A DNA stretch of 14,844 bases from Deltaproteobacteria bacterium (GTDB lineage: Bacteria > Myxococcota_A > UBA796 > CAJQPC01). The notes below the pieces were generated by a model. The model worked only from the letters and a program-made list of their open reading frames with translations, ran no database searches and was not told the DNA's origin. A program made the position numbers and the translations under genes. Positions 14,494 through 14,844 of this stretch are shown here, piece after piece. The DNA is taken from NCBI GenBank assembly GCA_016717595.1, contig JADKFE010000086.1, positions 1 to 14,844 on the forward strand. The letters run 5' to 3'. The stretch's first letter is position 1. Every line of letters begins with the position of its first letter.

Positions 14494-14844
14494 TAAGTAG
14501 TCCGCGTCAACGCCAAGTCACCAAGGAGCATACACCGAATGGCCAAGGCGATCAGCGCGGAGCGTCGGCAGGAGGCGGTCACGGCCTACATCACGCGCAA
14601 GGCACAGGACCCTTCAGTGACCTACGAGAGCATCGCGGCGGAGTTTGGCGTCGGCGAGGCGTCATTGAACCGATGGATTCGGCGCCTCCGCGAGGAAGGG
14701 ACCGTCGAGCGCCGCAAGCCTCGCCGTGATCCCGGCAAGCGTGTGCTCAGCCCCGCGCACTCCGAGGCGATCGAACAGTGGGTGACGGCGAAACCCGGCT
14801 GGCCGACTGTGGAGCTGCGCCAGCATCTCGCGCAGGCGCACGGG
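14494..14844 (+). mobile_element. insertion sequence, copy 2 (runs off the window)
   Basis: Direct continuation of copy 1 in the same orientation. The first 351 bases match 13090-13440 except for five substituted bases and two 1-base indels that cancel in length. The rest lies right of the window. Confidence 0.85.
14539..14844 (+). CDS. IS5-family transposase, copy 2 (3' partial)
   Basis: The frame is open for 102 codons to the window edge, beginning MAKAISAERRQEAVTAY with the same SD (AAGGAG) as copy 1. It covers both the first helix-turn-helix unit and the start of the second region. It reads EQWVTAKPGWPTVELRQHL where copy 1 reads VQWVTANPAGRLWELRQHL. The copy 2 version looks more like the IS630-type consensus for this helix and is probably the unaltered form. 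The catalytic part is not visible. Confidence 0.85.
   Translation, partial: MAKAISAERRQEAVTAYITRKAQDPSVTYESIAAEFGVGEASLNRWIRRLREEGTVERRKPRRDPGKRVLSPAHSEAIEQWVTAKPGWPTVELRQHLAQAHG

Noticed and set aside
1..14844. CRISPR array, tRNA or rRNA genes
   Set aside because: No short regularly spaced repeats and no cloverleaf or rRNA-like sequence were seen; the only repeat found is the IS duplication.

Overview
The window is GC-rich (I estimate about 70%) with tightly packed genes, many sharing start/stop bases (ATGA, GTGA, TGATG). It suggests a Myxococcota-type (deltaproteobacterial) chromosome. The main reason is a secreted subtilisin-like protease whose C-terminus looks like a MYXO-CTERM sorting tail (Cys, small-residue spacer, short hydrophobic helix, then four Arg). 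This is inference from sequence pattern; no taxonomic marker gene is present.

Layout: (1) 1-1002, 3' part of an RlmD/TrmA-type rRNA uracil methyltransferase whose start lies left of the window. (2) 1055-2737, a subtilisin-family protease, facing a small DUF3293-like gene (2741-3181, minus). (3) 3245-4935, a GTGA-coupled pair: a 126-residue single-helix protein and a multi-helix HTTM protein with a TPR tail. Together they resemble a vitamin K-dependent gamma-carboxylase-like protein split in two. (4) 5062-7534, a three-gene operon joined by TGATG overlaps: a tail-anchored protein resembling an ECF sigma factor fused to an anti-sigma zinc-finger domain, a TPR protein ending in a catalytically dead minimal zincin, and an MBL-fold hydrolase with all its metal ligands.

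(5) 7588-13089, all on the minus strand: a defence-type cassette transcribed right to left. It holds type I restriction subunit HsdR, a YgjP-like SprT/M48-type metallopeptidase (ATGA overlap), a DUF4365 protein and a second conserved protein of unknown function (GTGA overlap). The last two are broken by one and two single-base frame changes, which are easy to repair by eye. The 5' end of hsdR is cut off at 13090 by an insertion sequence, so the rest of hsdR and perhaps hsdM/hsdS would lie to the right of the window.

(6) 13090-14844, two directly repeated IS copies 1404 bp apart; the second runs off the window. The transposase is IS5-like with an extra IS630-type helix-turn-helix N-terminal region. 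The copies differ by substitutions and by a compensating pair of 1-base indels.

Part (5) reads as an old, partly inactivated restriction/defence locus in a housekeeping background. Parts (3) and (4) are the least expected intact gene sets. No tRNA, rRNA or CRISPR array was seen, and no gene-free stretch exceeds about 115 bases.
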